In this document: positions 26,713 to 35,711 of the stretch, in pieces
Layout of the letters: each line of letters starts with the position of its first letter
How positions within the stretch are numbered: position 1 is the first letter of the stretch
Source of the DNA: a bacterium
Lineage (GTDB): Bacteria; Vulcanimicrobiota; Xenobia; Xenobiales; JADMJV01
Reading direction: 5' to 3'
Length of the DNA stretch: 64,000 nucleotides
Assembly (NCBI GenBank): GCA_018266105.1
Contig: JAFEBA010000063.1
Coordinates: forward strand, 1-64,000
The notes under the pieces: generated by a model
Seen by the model: the letters and a program-made list of their open reading frames with translations, nothing else
Database searches by the model: none
Told to the model about the DNA's origin: nothing
Position numbers and translations under genes: made by a program

Positions 26713-27758
26713 AGCAGCTCCTCAAGCGGGCGGCTGAAGCCCACAAATTCCGGTTCCGGGTGCAGACTCACACCAAAACGCGCCTGAACTCCGCGGCGAA
26801 CCTCGCCTGCCAGTCGTATCAGGTCGGCGGCGCGGGCCCCGCCTCGATTGACCAGTGCCAGCACATGATTGCTGGAAAGGCCCACTGCACCCTCGCCCCA
26901 GCCTTTAGGAAAGCCGGAACGTTCGATTAACCAGGCGGCCGAGAGCTTGGTGCGGCCTGATCCACCCGGCCAACTAGGCATGTCCGGAAATTCTGCCACC
27001 AGCTCCTCGGCCTGTGCCGACTCTACAATCGGATTCATAAAGAACGAACCCGCGCTCCGATGGTTGGGGTCAGCAGGATCCCAGACCATCGATTTGGAGC
27101 GTCGAATACCCAACACCGCCTGGCGCACCTCGGACAGGGTGAGAGGCCGTCCCTCCATTCGTTGCTGTAATTCTTTATAGCGAACTTGGGGCACTCCGCC
27201 CGGTCGCAACTCGAATTCGACCGAGGTCACCAGGTAGCGGCCTTTCCAATCGCGCTTGAAGCGGCTGTCGCGGTAACCAAAGGCGCATTCGCTCCCGCTC
27301 AGACGGATCTCGTGACCGGTCTCCCACTCCAGCACCCAACAGGCGCGGATCAGGCCGGCCACCTCCTGCCCGTAAGCACCGATGTTCTGAATCGGGGCCG
27401 CACCCACCAGGCCGGGAATCCCACTGAGACATTCCAGGCCCGCCCAGTCCCGCTGGACCGATTCAGCCACCCACTGATCCCAGACCCAGCCACCGCCGAC
27501 CCTGACCAGCACTCGCTCGTTGGTATTTTCCAGAACGTCCAGTCGGCGGTCTTGCCAGCGCACCACCAGTCCATCGAAGCCCTCATCGCTGACCAGCACG
27601 TTGCTTCCGCCACCCAGCACCAGGATCGGCCAGCCCTGCGCCCGCGCCCGACGATACTCATCCAGGGCTTGCTCACAACTAAAAAGGTCAACAAAGCGGC
27701 GGGCCGCTCCGCCCACCTCCAGGGTCGTGAGCTCGCGGAATAAAACGTTGGTGGTCAT
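26709..27758 (-). CDS. murB: UDP-N-acetylenolpyruvoylglucosamine reductase (type I)
   Basis: 349 residues with the FAD-binding PILVLGGGSNVLVSDEGFDG, the YRDSRFK loop that marks type I (E. coli-like) MurB, the catalytic Ser in SAGSFFMNP and the C-terminal Glu in LHPEPEFVG. Reduces the enolpyruvyl group in the second committed step of peptidoglycan precursor synthesis. It is followed immediately by the small secreted protein gene. Confidence 0.96.
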   Translation of the reverse strand: MTTNVLFRELTTLEVGGAARRFVDLFSCEQALDEYRRARAQGWPILVLGGGSNVLVSDEGFDGLVVRWQDRRLDVLENTNERVLVRVGGGWVWDQWVAESVQRDWAGLECLSGIPGLVGAAPIQNIGAYGQEVAGLIRACWVLEWETGHEIRLSGSECAFGYRDSRFKRDWKGRYLVTSVEFELRPGGVPQVRYKELQQRMEGRPLTLSEVRQAVLGIRRSKSMVWDPADPNHRSAGSFFMNPIVESAQAEELVAEFPDMPSWPGGSGRTKLSAAWLIERSGFPKGWGEGAVGLSSNHVLALVNRGGARAADLIRLAGEVRRGVQARFGVSLHPEPEFVGFSRPLEELL

Positions 27759-27782
27759 TTTTGAATTTTCTTCAAAAATCGA

Positions 27783-28358
27783 TCACCTCCTGGTGATTGC
27801 GTCCATTGCTTGGAAATGCGGGTCATCCAGTTGACTGGTCAAATCCTCAGCCCGCGGCATGGCCCCGGCCAGGAAACAATAGGTGAAGACCAGGTAAATA
27901 CTCAAGCAAAGCGTCGCGAAGAAGAGCGCCACGGGCCAGAAAAAGGGAAGCAAGAGGAAAACCATGATGCATCCCGGCGGAACCAGCCAGGGGCCGCGGC
28001 TCATTCCGATTTCACTACGTAGACCTCGGTCGGCCAGCCACAAACCGCCCAGCAAGCTCAGCCAGGGGAAGCCCCAGAGCCAACTCGTGGACCCCGAGAC
28101 GAGCAGCAGGCAAACAAAATTCAGTGCGACGATCAGGCAGTTTTTGCGAAACCAGCCCGCCGATGTGCCGCTGGCCGCCAGCAAACCTCCCCAGGCGCCA
28201 AAAGCCAGGCCAGCCAGCAAGACCACGTTGCCGGTCGCCTGACAACCGTGTTGACTGAGCAAGAGAGCGGCGCTGGCAAGCCCAAAGAGGGCCAGCGACA
28301 GTAGCTTCCAACCGCGTCTGAGGCGGTGGTAGGCCTGATAACCATACACATCCGACAT
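27783..28358 (-). CDS. Hypothetical membrane protein
   Basis: 191 residues with four to five hydrophobic segments (LLSLALFGLASAALLLS, NVVLLAGLAFGAWGGLLAA, CLIVALNFVCLLLVSG, LSLLGGLWLA, IMVFLLLPFFWPVALFF). No family recognised. Start chosen at MSDVYGYQAY because the frame upstream lies across the divergent promoter region. It ends 25 bases before murB, same strand. Confidence 0.6.
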   Translation of the reverse strand: MSDVYGYQAYHRLRRGWKLLSLALFGLASAALLLSQHGCQATGNVVLLAGLAFGAWGGLLAASGTSAGWFRKNCLIVALNFVCLLLVSGSTSWLWGFPWLSLLGGLWLADRGLRSEIGMSRGPWLVPPGCIMVFLLLPFFWPVALFFATLCLSIYLVFTYCFLAGAMPRAEDLTSQLDDPHFQAMDAITRR

Positions 28359-28452
28359 ATTAGAAATTTGCGACGTCTGGCGCTCGACTCCTGGGCAGGC
28401 GAGCTGACGTTCCGCCTGGAAATTCCTAGAATCCAGCAAAAGGAGAGCAGCG

Positions 28453-28863
28453 ATGCAGAAAAGCGCAGTGTTCAGCTTAATTGTTGTTGGCCTCTGGCTT
28501 CCCGCCCAGGCTCGACCCAAGGCAGTCCCTCAACCCAAGGTCACGCGCCTGAGCAGTGACGAAAACTCCTATACCTATCAAAACTACCGGGCCAGCACTT
28601 TGGCCCGGCCGGCCGCGCTGGCTGCGCCAGCAACTCGAGGTCAGGCAGCCAGCTATAACCAGTCTTACTCCCACATCATCCCGCCCGACGGCTTCCAGGG
28701 CACGCCCACGGCCTACAGCTTGGGGCCTGGCTGGGCCAATCGCTGGGGCTCCTACAGCAGCGGAACCACGCCCTACCCCTACAACGCGGGCGGATTCAAC
28801 AATACCGGCTTTTTCAACGGTGGCTTCTATCCAGGAGGAACCTACACTTACTATCGTCAGTAA
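28453..28863 (+). CDS. Secreted Tyr/Gly/Asn-rich hypothetical protein
   Basis: 136 residues with a signal peptide (SAVFSLIVVGLWLPAQA) and a low-complexity mature part rich in Tyr, Gly, Asn, Pro and Ser, ending YPGGTYTYYRQ. No Cys and no catalytic motif. A GGAGAG ribosome-binding site lies nine bases upstream of the ATG. Such composition is seen in extracellular matrix or surface proteins, but no function can be assigned. Confidence 0.65.
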   Translation: MQKSAVFSLIVVGLWLPAQARPKAVPQPKVTRLSSDENSYTYQNYRASTLARPAALAAPATRGQAASYNQSYSHIIPPDGFQGTPTAYSLGPGWANRWGSYSSGTTPYPYNAGGFNNTGFFNGGFYPGGTYTYYRQ

Positions 28864-28869
28864 GACCTG

Positions 28870-29709
28870 TCAGGGGGCAGTGTAACTGGAGCCCTGCACC
28901 AGTTCCACGGGATTGGAGCTGCCCGCCACCTGAAATCGAATCGGGTAAGAATGTCGATGATGACCGTCATCGGCGGAGTAGACGCAGAAGTGAAGATGGG
29001 GTCCTGAAGAGAAGCCGGTGCTGCCTGAGTAGCCAATCAGATCGCCGCGGTTAACCCTCTGGCCTTCCTCCACGGTCACGCCGTCATACACGAAGTGGTC
29101 GTATTCGCCGATGGTGTTGTCCGAGTGCCTGATCCTCACGCAATTGACGCGATTGCGGAAGTAGGACTGGGCTCCGCCTTTGCTGTAACGCTCTTCCACC
29201 GAGGCCACCACACCTTCACGCGCGGCCAGAACCGGCGTGTTGCTCTGGAGGCCAAAGTCAATGGCGTATTCATCATCTCCGGTATGACTGAAAGCCCCGT
29301 GGAACCCCTGGATAATCCTTTGAGTGGTACCGGCCGCATAAGGTAAGGAGTAGATCACACTGTCGTCGTGCCGCGCCTCGTGATTGCCGTAATTCCAGTA
29401 GTACATGTAGCGAAAGCGCCAGGCGTCGTTGGTGTTCACCTGGTAGACCCGGGACATGAGGATCTCCTGGTGGCCGGGAACCGTTTTGGTGCAAGGAAAC
29501 GGAGGATTGCCCTCCACGTTCAGTTGCTGAGTAAATTCCAGCGTGACCGTCATGTCGCAGCCCAACCGATTGAACATATAGATATCCGTGCCGTTGCCCC
29601 GGTCGACCTGACGAAAGGTGATGGGGTCGACCGGGTCGGGATCGGAGGCCATCCCCAACAGCAGTAAGGCAACCAGCAGCCAAATGCGAGCTCTAACGAA
29701 CATGCTCAA
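28870..29709 (-). CDS. M23 family metallopeptidase (secreted)
   Basis: 279 residues: signal peptide (ARIWLLVALLLLGMAS), a 110-residue beta-rich N-terminal domain, then a lysostaphin-type M23 core with FSHTGDDEYAIDFG (first His and Asp zinc ligands), VLAAREGVVASVEE, and GSTGFSSGPHLHFCVYS carrying the HLH pair. Likely peptidoglycan endopeptidase outside the cytoplasm. The start overlaps the end of the HAD gene by 17 bases. Confidence 0.88.
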   Translation of the reverse strand: MSMFVRARIWLLVALLLLGMASDPDPVDPITFRQVDRGNGTDIYMFNRLGCDMTVTLEFTQQLNVEGNPPFPCTKTVPGHQEILMSRVYQVNTNDAWRFRYMYYWNYGNHEARHDDSVIYSLPYAAGTTQRIIQGFHGAFSHTGDDEYAIDFGLQSNTPVLAAREGVVASVEERYSKGGAQSYFRNRVNCVRIRHSDNTIGEYDHFVYDGVTVEEGQRVNRGDLIGYSGSTGFSSGPHLHFCVYSADDGHHRHSYPIRFQVAGSSNPVELVQGSSYTAP

Positions 29710-30328
29710 GCTCTAGCAAGTCTGCCAACTTTTTGATTCTGAAGTGGGGCTTGAGAGGCTCAGGCCGGCCAAATCCATAATCGGCGAAGACCGTGGTGGC
29801 TCCGCAGTCCAGGCCCATCTGCAGGCCCACCAGACTGTCTTCTACGTGCACAACCGGGCCCTGGTGCCCGACCCTGGTCACTAACTCTTGCAAATATTGG
29901 ACCTGCGGCTTGTGAAAGGATGAATCATCCGGCGTCTGCATATCCTCGAAAAACTCGCGTAGCCCGATCTGACTCAAGGCGTTCTCTTGCAAAGCGCGGT
30001 CTCCAGAGGTGCAGGCCACCACTCGGTGGCCGCGCTGACGAAGCACCGACAGCACCTCGCTCGCCCCATCAACGGCCCTGGCCAGGCCGGGCAAATTCTC
30101 CAGATAATGCGGTTTGACGTAACCTCCATAGATTTCCTGGACACGATCCTGGGGACAACCCAGGCGACGCAGCATCTCGGCTGCGGAAAGCCCGATCAGC
30201 CCCACCACCGCTTCCTCCTCGGGCCTGGGGAGACCCAAGGCCTCGATCCCGCAAGCGAAAGCCTCATAATTTGCAGCCCGCGAATCAATCAGAACCCCGT
30301 CCAGATCAAAAACAACCAGGACCGACAT
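29693..30328 (-). CDS. HAD superfamily phosphatase (phosphoglycolate phosphatase-like)
   Basis: 211 residues with motif I FDLDGVLIDS, a helical cap domain, motif II ACTSGDRALQ, motif III FHKPQVQYL and motif IV VVHVEDSLVGLQMGLDCG. This is the subfamily of phosphoglycolate phosphatase and beta-phosphoglucomutase. The substrate is not readable. It lies between the large secreted protein gene and the M23 gene on one strand. Confidence 0.87.
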   Translation of the reverse strand: MSVLVVFDLDGVLIDSRAANYEAFACGIEALGLPRPEEEAVVGLIGLSAAEMLRRLGCPQDRVQEIYGGYVKPHYLENLPGLARAVDGASEVLSVLRQRGHRVVACTSGDRALQENALSQIGLREFFEDMQTPDDSSFHKPQVQYLQELVTRVGHQGPVVHVEDSLVGLQMGLDCGATTVFADYGFGRPEPLKPHFRIKKLADLLELEHVR

Positions 30329-30331
30329 CGC

Positions 30332-32311
30332 TTATTCTTCCTCCACCGCTTTGGGGGCTACCAGCGCCGGCGGCGCCACAGCCCCCTCGCTATACATGTT
30401 CACGCGAAGACGCAAACCGCTCGGCACCACCTCCAGGCTGATATGAGAATCACGGAGGTGGCCGAGAATTTCGGCCTCGGGCCGAAAGTCGCTGCCCAGG
30501 CACAACAAGAAACCCTTTACGAACGCGTAGTCGCGGTCAATCATGTGATGACAGTAGAGCAAAAGCTCTCCCTGACGCCCTTGCTGAAACAACTGATAGG
30601 AAGGCACCTCAGCCAGACGGCGGCCCTGACCCGTGTAAGCTTTGTAAATCCTTGGCAGCAGTCGCTCGGTATAGCCGTTCGCCCAAAACTGGGTGGTATT
30701 GCTGCTGGTCCAGCCGCAACGCCCGTCCTCACTCAAGCTGTAGGTCACGCCCTCCACCTGGCGCGTGGTCGGACTGGCGCCCAGGCGCTGCTTGAGACGA
30801 GTTTGCACACGGCCCGCCAGTTCGGGATTGGCCACTTCCAGCACCGCTACCACCGGCACCTTGGAGAGACTGAACTTCATCCACTCTTGGGAATCACTGG
30901 CGCTGGCACCCAAATACCCCTGGACCATTCTGATCAACTTCTCCAAGGTATTGGCATAGGTGTCGATGACTTCACCGTAGACGAAAAGCTGAGCGCCAGT
31001 CCCCAGTGATTCTCGCGCTAAAGAGAAGCCCAGATAGCGCTCCAGCTCGGTCCAACCCTTGGCCATCATCTCGCGTGAGCCCGAGAACTCCCCGCTGATG
31101 CGATCCATCAAACGCAGCCAGCCTGAGAGATCGAACCAATAGACGGTTTCCGTGGCCGGGGGAGCGTGTTGGGCCAGATCGGCGGCGGCGGACGGACCCA
31201 GCGTGACGTTCTGCACTCCATCCCACTGCACGAAGCCGCAGCTTTGAATCTCTAACTGACCCAAATGATCAAGACGGGTTCCCGAGGTGATACCCAGCGA
31301 CCGCACCAGGATCTGCTCGCTAGACCAGCCAGCCTGAGCACAGAGCTGGGGGCTGGTGCGCAGAACGTCCTGAACATCCGCAAAAATCCAGAAATCGGTG
31401 TCAGCGGCTTGCAACTGACGAGCCTGCGCGGCAAAACGAGGGTTGGCAGTCAGGCGCTCACCCGCCGGGGCTGCCGGCGCCAACAGAGGTTCAACCAGAG
31501 AAGCCTGATTGGTCAGATAAGCCCAGCCACCATTGAAGTAGAGAAGAAAATCCTGGCCATCCAGCTTGAGCTTCCAATGATCGCCGTCCGCGCTCAGTTC
31601 CTCGCTTTCGGCATCCCATCGAGCCACCCAATTGTTGAAGCGAGCCGCATCCGGGCAGCCCAGGCCGACGACGAAGCCGCCGTTCAAAGGAAGGGGAGCT
31701 GGGTCCTCGGGCGACTTGCCGGGAGCGTGAAACTCCAAGGTGCGGCCGTCCACCTGCCAGCGGCCCACCACGCTGATGTTCTTGCCCTGCCGCTTCAGCT
31801 CCAGAAGAGCACCCTCGGGAATGTCACTGGCACTGAAGTGTTCTTTGGCAATCAGGTCATCGATTTTCTGCGGAAACTTTTTCTGATAGCGGCGGTACAG
31901 GTTGACGCCTTCGAAGGCCGAATCCACGGCGTATTTGAGCTGACGACGGTGTTTGTCGGCCGTCTCCCGGCGGTACATGCCTTCGAACGGGGAGAACTCG
32001 TCCTGCCGCACCACTGCCAGCATCGCGCGTCCATCCAAAAAAGGAAACGAGTCCATCATCTCGGTCAACTGAGATGCTTCCGAGACATTGCTTTTCATCA
32101 GGCCGACCAGCACTCGAAAGAGTGGACTACGACGCAGCCGCTCGGCCAATGGAGGGCCTTCGGTGTTCAGCTGGAGACGGGGCTGATATTCCAGATAGAC
32201 CTCCGTGCTGGCGGGCAAACGTTGGGCGGCCCAGCGCGGTTCGGGTTGGGCCCAGGCCACCCCGGCGCAGGCGACCGCAAGAATGAGGCGGCGAGACAAT
32301 GAGCGAAGCAT
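30332..32311 (-). CDS. Large secreted hypothetical protein (DUF3352-like)
   Basis: 659 residues with a signal peptide (SLSRRLILAVACAGVAWA) and a long mature domain rich in Leu, Gln and Trp with repeated beta-strand/helix units (RLPASTEVYLEYQPRL, LDGRAMLAVVRQDEF, DTDFWIFADVQDVLRTSP). The pattern recalls the DUF3352 family of exported proteins of unknown function. GGAGGA precedes the ATG at 32311; the longer frame upstream is not likely. It is just upstream of the HAD gene in the same direction. Confidence 0.7.
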   Translation of the reverse strand: MLRSLSRRLILAVACAGVAWAQPEPRWAAQRLPASTEVYLEYQPRLQLNTEGPPLAERLRRSPLFRVLVGLMKSNVSEASQLTEMMDSFPFLDGRAMLAVVRQDEFSPFEGMYRRETADKHRRQLKYAVDSAFEGVNLYRRYQKKFPQKIDDLIAKEHFSASDIPEGALLELKRQGKNISVVGRWQVDGRTLEFHAPGKSPEDPAPLPLNGGFVVGLGCPDAARFNNWVARWDAESEELSADGDHWKLKLDGQDFLLYFNGGWAYLTNQASLVEPLLAPAAPAGERLTANPRFAAQARQLQAADTDFWIFADVQDVLRTSPQLCAQAGWSSEQILVRSLGITSGTRLDHLGQLEIQSCGFVQWDGVQNVTLGPSAAADLAQHAPPATETVYWFDLSGWLRLMDRISGEFSGSREMMAKGWTELERYLGFSLARESLGTGAQLFVYGEVIDTYANTLEKLIRMVQGYLGASASDSQEWMKFSLSKVPVVAVLEVANPELAGRVQTRLKQRLGASPTTRQVEGVTYSLSEDGRCGWTSSNTTQFWANGYTERLLPRIYKAYTGQGRRLAEVPSYQLFQQGRQGELLLYCHHMIDRDYAFVKGFLLCLGSDFRPEAEILGHLRDSHISLEVVPSGLRLRVNMYSEGAVAPPALVAPKAVEEE

Positions 32312-32441
32312 GGTGGTTCCTCCGAGCATTGGGGAGAATAGCACCGAGCACCAGGAATGTCCTGCCCAGCTACAGAACACGCGGGCGAAATCATGCCCGG
32401 TTCAGACCCTGGGAACAAGCCGGACGGGAGAGGTTGGCGCA

Positions 32442-33080
32442 ATGGAATGTCCTAAATGCCGGCAGCATAACCTGCCGGGCTCATCCTACTGTGAAAAGTG
32501 TGGGTTCCACCTGCGCTCGCTGCAACGACAATCTCAACCTGGCTACGGCTCCTATCCACCAGTCTACAGCCCCCCACCGCCTTCGGTCCGTCCCAGTCCA
32601 GCTCCACCCCCGTCTCCCAACTATCCAGGCGCGCCCGCGGCCGCGGTCCCGCCGCCCCCGCCCGCGCCCGCACCACCGAGTCCGCCTCCGCGGGTTCAAC
32701 GGCCCGTCCAGCCAACTCCAGCCCCTCCCCCCCCACCCCCCAAGCCGGCAACACCTCCTGCCTATGCCCATTTGAGAGAGCTGCCCTCAGGTCGGGAGCT
32801 GCCCTTGATCTATGACCGCAGCCTGGTGGGTCGCTTAAGTGAGGCCGACGGCGTCAAGCCTGAGGTCGACCTCTCGGTCTTCGGCGAAGGCGGCGTTTCC
32901 CGGAAACACGCTCAAATAACCCGCGCAGAAGGGCAGGTTTATGTCGAAGACCTGAGCAGCTCGAACGGCACCTTTCTCAACGGCGAGCGACTGCAGCCGG
33001 GTCTCCAGACCCCCCTGAGACACCAGGATGAAGTTCGCTTTGGCAGCCTGAGATTTCAATACTGGCATAAGCAAGCTTAG
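32442..33080 (+). CDS. FHA domain protein with N-terminal zinc ribbon
   Basis: 212 residues. An N-terminal zinc ribbon has Cys 3, 6, 17 and 20 (MECPKCRQHNLPG then YCEKCGFHL), a Pro-rich linker follows to about 110, and a forkhead-associated domain fills the rest: LVGRLSE, GGVSRKHAQI and LSSSNGTFLNGERL. FHA domains bind phosphothreonine, so it probably reads Ser/Thr kinase signals. No such kinase gene is in the window. A gggagagg stretch precedes the ATG. Confidence 0.9.
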   Translation: MECPKCRQHNLPGSSYCEKCGFHLRSLQRQSQPGYGSYPPVYSPPPPSVRPSPAPPPSPNYPGAPAAAVPPPPPAPAPPSPPPRVQRPVQPTPAPPPPPPKPATPPAYAHLRELPSGRELPLIYDRSLVGRLSEADGVKPEVDLSVFGEGGVSRKHAQITRAEGQVYVEDLSSSNGTFLNGERLQPGLQTPLRHQDEVRFGSLRFQYWHKQA

Positions 33081-33097
33081 GAAGAGAGGTCAGTTCC

Positions 33098-34957
33098 TTG
33101 TCTAATCCGATGGAAACTCACTACGATCCAACTCCGGTGCGCGAATGGGCGGCCAAGAACCCCGTTTCAACCATTCCCAAGCTGTTTCGCCAGGCCTTCG
33201 AAAAGCATAACGCGGCCAACCGAGACTTTCTGGGCTGCAAAGTCAATGGAGTCTATAAGTTCGAGACCTATCAGCAAATTCGCGACAAGGTGGAACGCTT
33301 TGCGGCAGCCTTGATCGAAGTCGGCATGCAACCCAATGATCGACTGGGCCAGATCGCCAATAACCGTCCGGAATGGGTGGTCACCGATCTGGGAAGCATG
33401 CACGCCGCCTGCATCCACGCCCCCCTCTATCCCACCCTGTCCACCGAAGCCATCGAGTACATCCTCAAAGATTGCGGCGCGCGAGTAGCCGTCTGCGCCA
33501 CATCCAAACACCTGGATTCGGTGATCGCCTCAGAAAAAGAACTTCCCAACCTGGAACATATCGTCTGCATGTTCGATCCCGGCAGCGCCAGTTCCAGCCG
33601 TAAACTCTGGAAGTGGGATGACTTCCTCAAACTAGGCGAGGACAACCTGGCCAAGCACAGGGACGAGATCGAAAAGCGCATCGCAAATCAGCAGGCCACC
33701 GACGTTTGCAGCCTGGTTTATACCTCGGGCACCACCGGTGAGCCCAAGGGCGCCATGCTCATGCACGGTAATTTCGCCTCCAACTCCCAGACCGCGGTGC
33801 CCTTGCTGGAATTCACCACCAACGACCTGGAGCTCTCCTTCCTGCCCCTTTGCCACGTCTTTGAACGGGTCGCCTACTACTCCGTGACCAGCATGGGCGC
33901 CACCATCGCCTACGCCGAGAGCGTAGACACCGTCGGAGCCAACATGAAGGAAGTCAGACCCACGGTCATGCCCAGTGTGCCGCGCCTGTTTGAGAAGATC
34001 TACGCTCGGATTACCGACAAAGTGGCTGCGGGCCCGGCTGTCAAACGCAATATCTTCGCCTGGGCCATGGGCGTAGGCAAAAAGCACTACCTGGCCAAGG
34101 TCGCCGGTAAACTCAACCCGGTGCTCAAACTGGAATACGCTATGGCCCACAAACTGGCCCTGGGCAAACTGCATCAGGAAACCGGAGGTCGCATCCGACT
34201 CTTTTGCTCGGGCGGCGCTCCCCTTCGCAAGGACGTGGGTGAATTTTTCCTGTCCGCCGGCTTTACCCTGACCGAAGGTTATGGTCTGACCGAGACCAGC
34301 CCGGTGATCAGCTTCAATCCGCTGCGCAAGCCCAAAAACGGCAGTGTGGGCAAGATTATTCCCGATGTTCAGGTCAAAATTGCGGAGGACGGAGAGATCC
34401 TATGCAAAGGGCCCAACGTGATGCTCGGCTATTTCAACAAGCCCCAGGCCACCCGCGACGCCATTACCGATGACGGCTGGTTCCACACCGGCGACATCGG
34501 CAACATCGATGAAGAAGGCTACCTGGCCATTACCGACCGCAAGAAAGACCTGCTGGTGATGTCCAACGGTAAGAACGTGGCCCCCCAGCCCATCGAGCAA
34601 CTTATTCAATCCAGCCCATACATCGAGCAGTGCGTGGTGTTGGGCGACAACAAGAAGTTCATCGCCGCCCTGATCGTACCAACCTATCCCAACCTGAAGG
34701 ACTGGTGCTCCCAAAATGGGGTCGCCCACGATCCTGAAGCCCTCGCGAACAACCCCAAACTGGTGGAATTCCTGCAGACGGAAGTCAACCGACTGTGCGC
34801 AGATCTGTCCGGCTACGAGCGGGTGAAAGCCATCTCACTGTTGCCGCGCGAGCTGACCCTGGAAAACGGCGAGATGACGCCCACACTGAAAGTCAAGCGC
34901 AAAGTCGTCAATCAAAAGTATGCCGACAAAATCGGGGCACTTTACCCCGAAGACTGA
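33098..34957 (+). CDS. Long-chain acyl-CoA synthetase / AMP-binding protein
   Basis: 619 residues of the ANL superfamily: P-loop-like YTSGTTGEPKGAMLMH, GYGLTETSPVISFNP, DDGWFHTGDIGNIDEEGYLAITDRKKDLLV and a C-terminal catalytic-Lys region (NGEMTPTLKVKRK). The order and length fit FadD/long-chain fatty acid CoA ligases of the AMP-binding type. The start is a TTG well spaced from gaagagagg; ATG at 33110 is the alternative. Confidence 0.93.
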   Translation: MSNPMETHYDPTPVREWAAKNPVSTIPKLFRQAFEKHNAANRDFLGCKVNGVYKFETYQQIRDKVERFAAALIEVGMQPNDRLGQIANNRPEWVVTDLGSMHAACIHAPLYPTLSTEAIEYILKDCGARVAVCATSKHLDSVIASEKELPNLEHIVCMFDPGSASSSRKLWKWDDFLKLGEDNLAKHRDEIEKRIANQQATDVCSLVYTSGTTGEPKGAMLMHGNFASNSQTAVPLLEFTTNDLELSFLPLCHVFERVAYYSVTSMGATIAYAESVDTVGANMKEVRPTVMPSVPRLFEKIYARITDKVAAGPAVKRNIFAWAMGVGKKHYLAKVAGKLNPVLKLEYAMAHKLALGKLHQETGGRIRLFCSGGAPLRKDVGEFFLSAGFTLTEGYGLTETSPVISFNPLRKPKNGSVGKIIPDVQVKIAEDGEILCKGPNVMLGYFNKPQATRDAITDDGWFHTGDIGNIDEEGYLAITDRKKDLLVMSNGKNVAPQPIEQLIQSSPYIEQCVVLGDNKKFIAALIVPTYPNLKDWCSQNGVAHDPEALANNPKLVEFLQTEVNRLCADLSGYERVKAISLLPRELTLENGEMTPTLKVKRKVVNQKYADKIGALYPED

Positions 34958-35644
34958 TCAGGCGTCCTTGTCCAGTGACTTGCCGGCCATCTTTTCTTTG
35001 TATTGAGCCCGCAGTTGATTGACCACCTTGTCGTTGGCCTTGAAAACCTTCTTGGCCAACGGCCCGCCGTTGGCTCGGGCAAAGGTGCTGAAGTTGGTGA
35101 AAAACTGTTTGAGAGTGGCCAGGAAAGCATTCCCCTTTACCTGCTCGCGGTGCAGAATGGTGATTTCTTCCCAGCGCATGTCCGCTTCTTTTTTGACCTT
35201 GGTGGCATACTTACACCACTCCAACACCTGAGGCGCGGGGCACACCACGCGGCCGTCCTCGGCTGCGCCCATCACGCGATTGCCTAACTCCAAGTATTGG
35301 TCGCGGAAGTGACGCTTGTAAGTGTTCACATTGTGCTTGATGTAGAGCTTGGAAATGAAGCTGGCCGCCTTGGCGCTGGCCACTTTGGCCAGTTTGCCGC
35401 TCTTGACTCCATCGCTCTCGGTATAGGGCTTGAAGTCTTCCTTTAGATACTCTTCGTATTCTTTCGCGCCGTTGTAGAGGTCATCCAGGCGCCGGCAACA
35501 GTCCAGACAAAATTCGTCAGCCACTCGCCCGGCTTTGTAATGCTTGTAGACGGCCTTCGCAATTTTCTCCTTGGCCTCTTCCAGTTCGGCCATCAGCGCG
35601 ATCCAGTGATTGAGTTGTGTGCTCTCGTCCATCGGGACACTCAT
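34958..35644 (-). CDS. Hypothetical helical protein
   Basis: 228 residues, highly charged and helical throughout, with a CLDCCRRLDDLY segment, a VVCPAPQVLEWCKYATK segment and a Lys-rich end. No signal peptide or membrane segment. The stop abuts the acyl-CoA synthetase stop (TGATCA shared region). A GAGG Shine-Dalgarno lies upstream, behind an AT-rich stretch with the palindrome ACATATGT. No family recognised. Confidence 0.65.
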   Translation of the reverse strand: MSVPMDESTQLNHWIALMAELEEAKEKIAKAVYKHYKAGRVADEFCLDCCRRLDDLYNGAKEYEEYLKEDFKPYTESDGVKSGKLAKVASAKAASFISKLYIKHNVNTYKRHFRDQYLELGNRVMGAAEDGRVVCPAPQVLEWCKYATKVKKEADMRWEEITILHREQVKGNAFLATLKQFFTNFSTFARANGGPLAKKVFKANDKVVNQLRAQYKEKMAGKSLDKDA

Positions 35645-35711
35645 AGTGCTACCTCAAACCCTTTTGACATATGTTACAAAATTATGTCTTCTGCATCTCC
35701 CGCCCGGGGGC

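Noticed and set aside
31265..32302. 345-residue frame opposite the secreted DUF3352-like gene
   Set aside because: No start signal or motif; the opposite strand has a signal peptide and ribosome-binding site.
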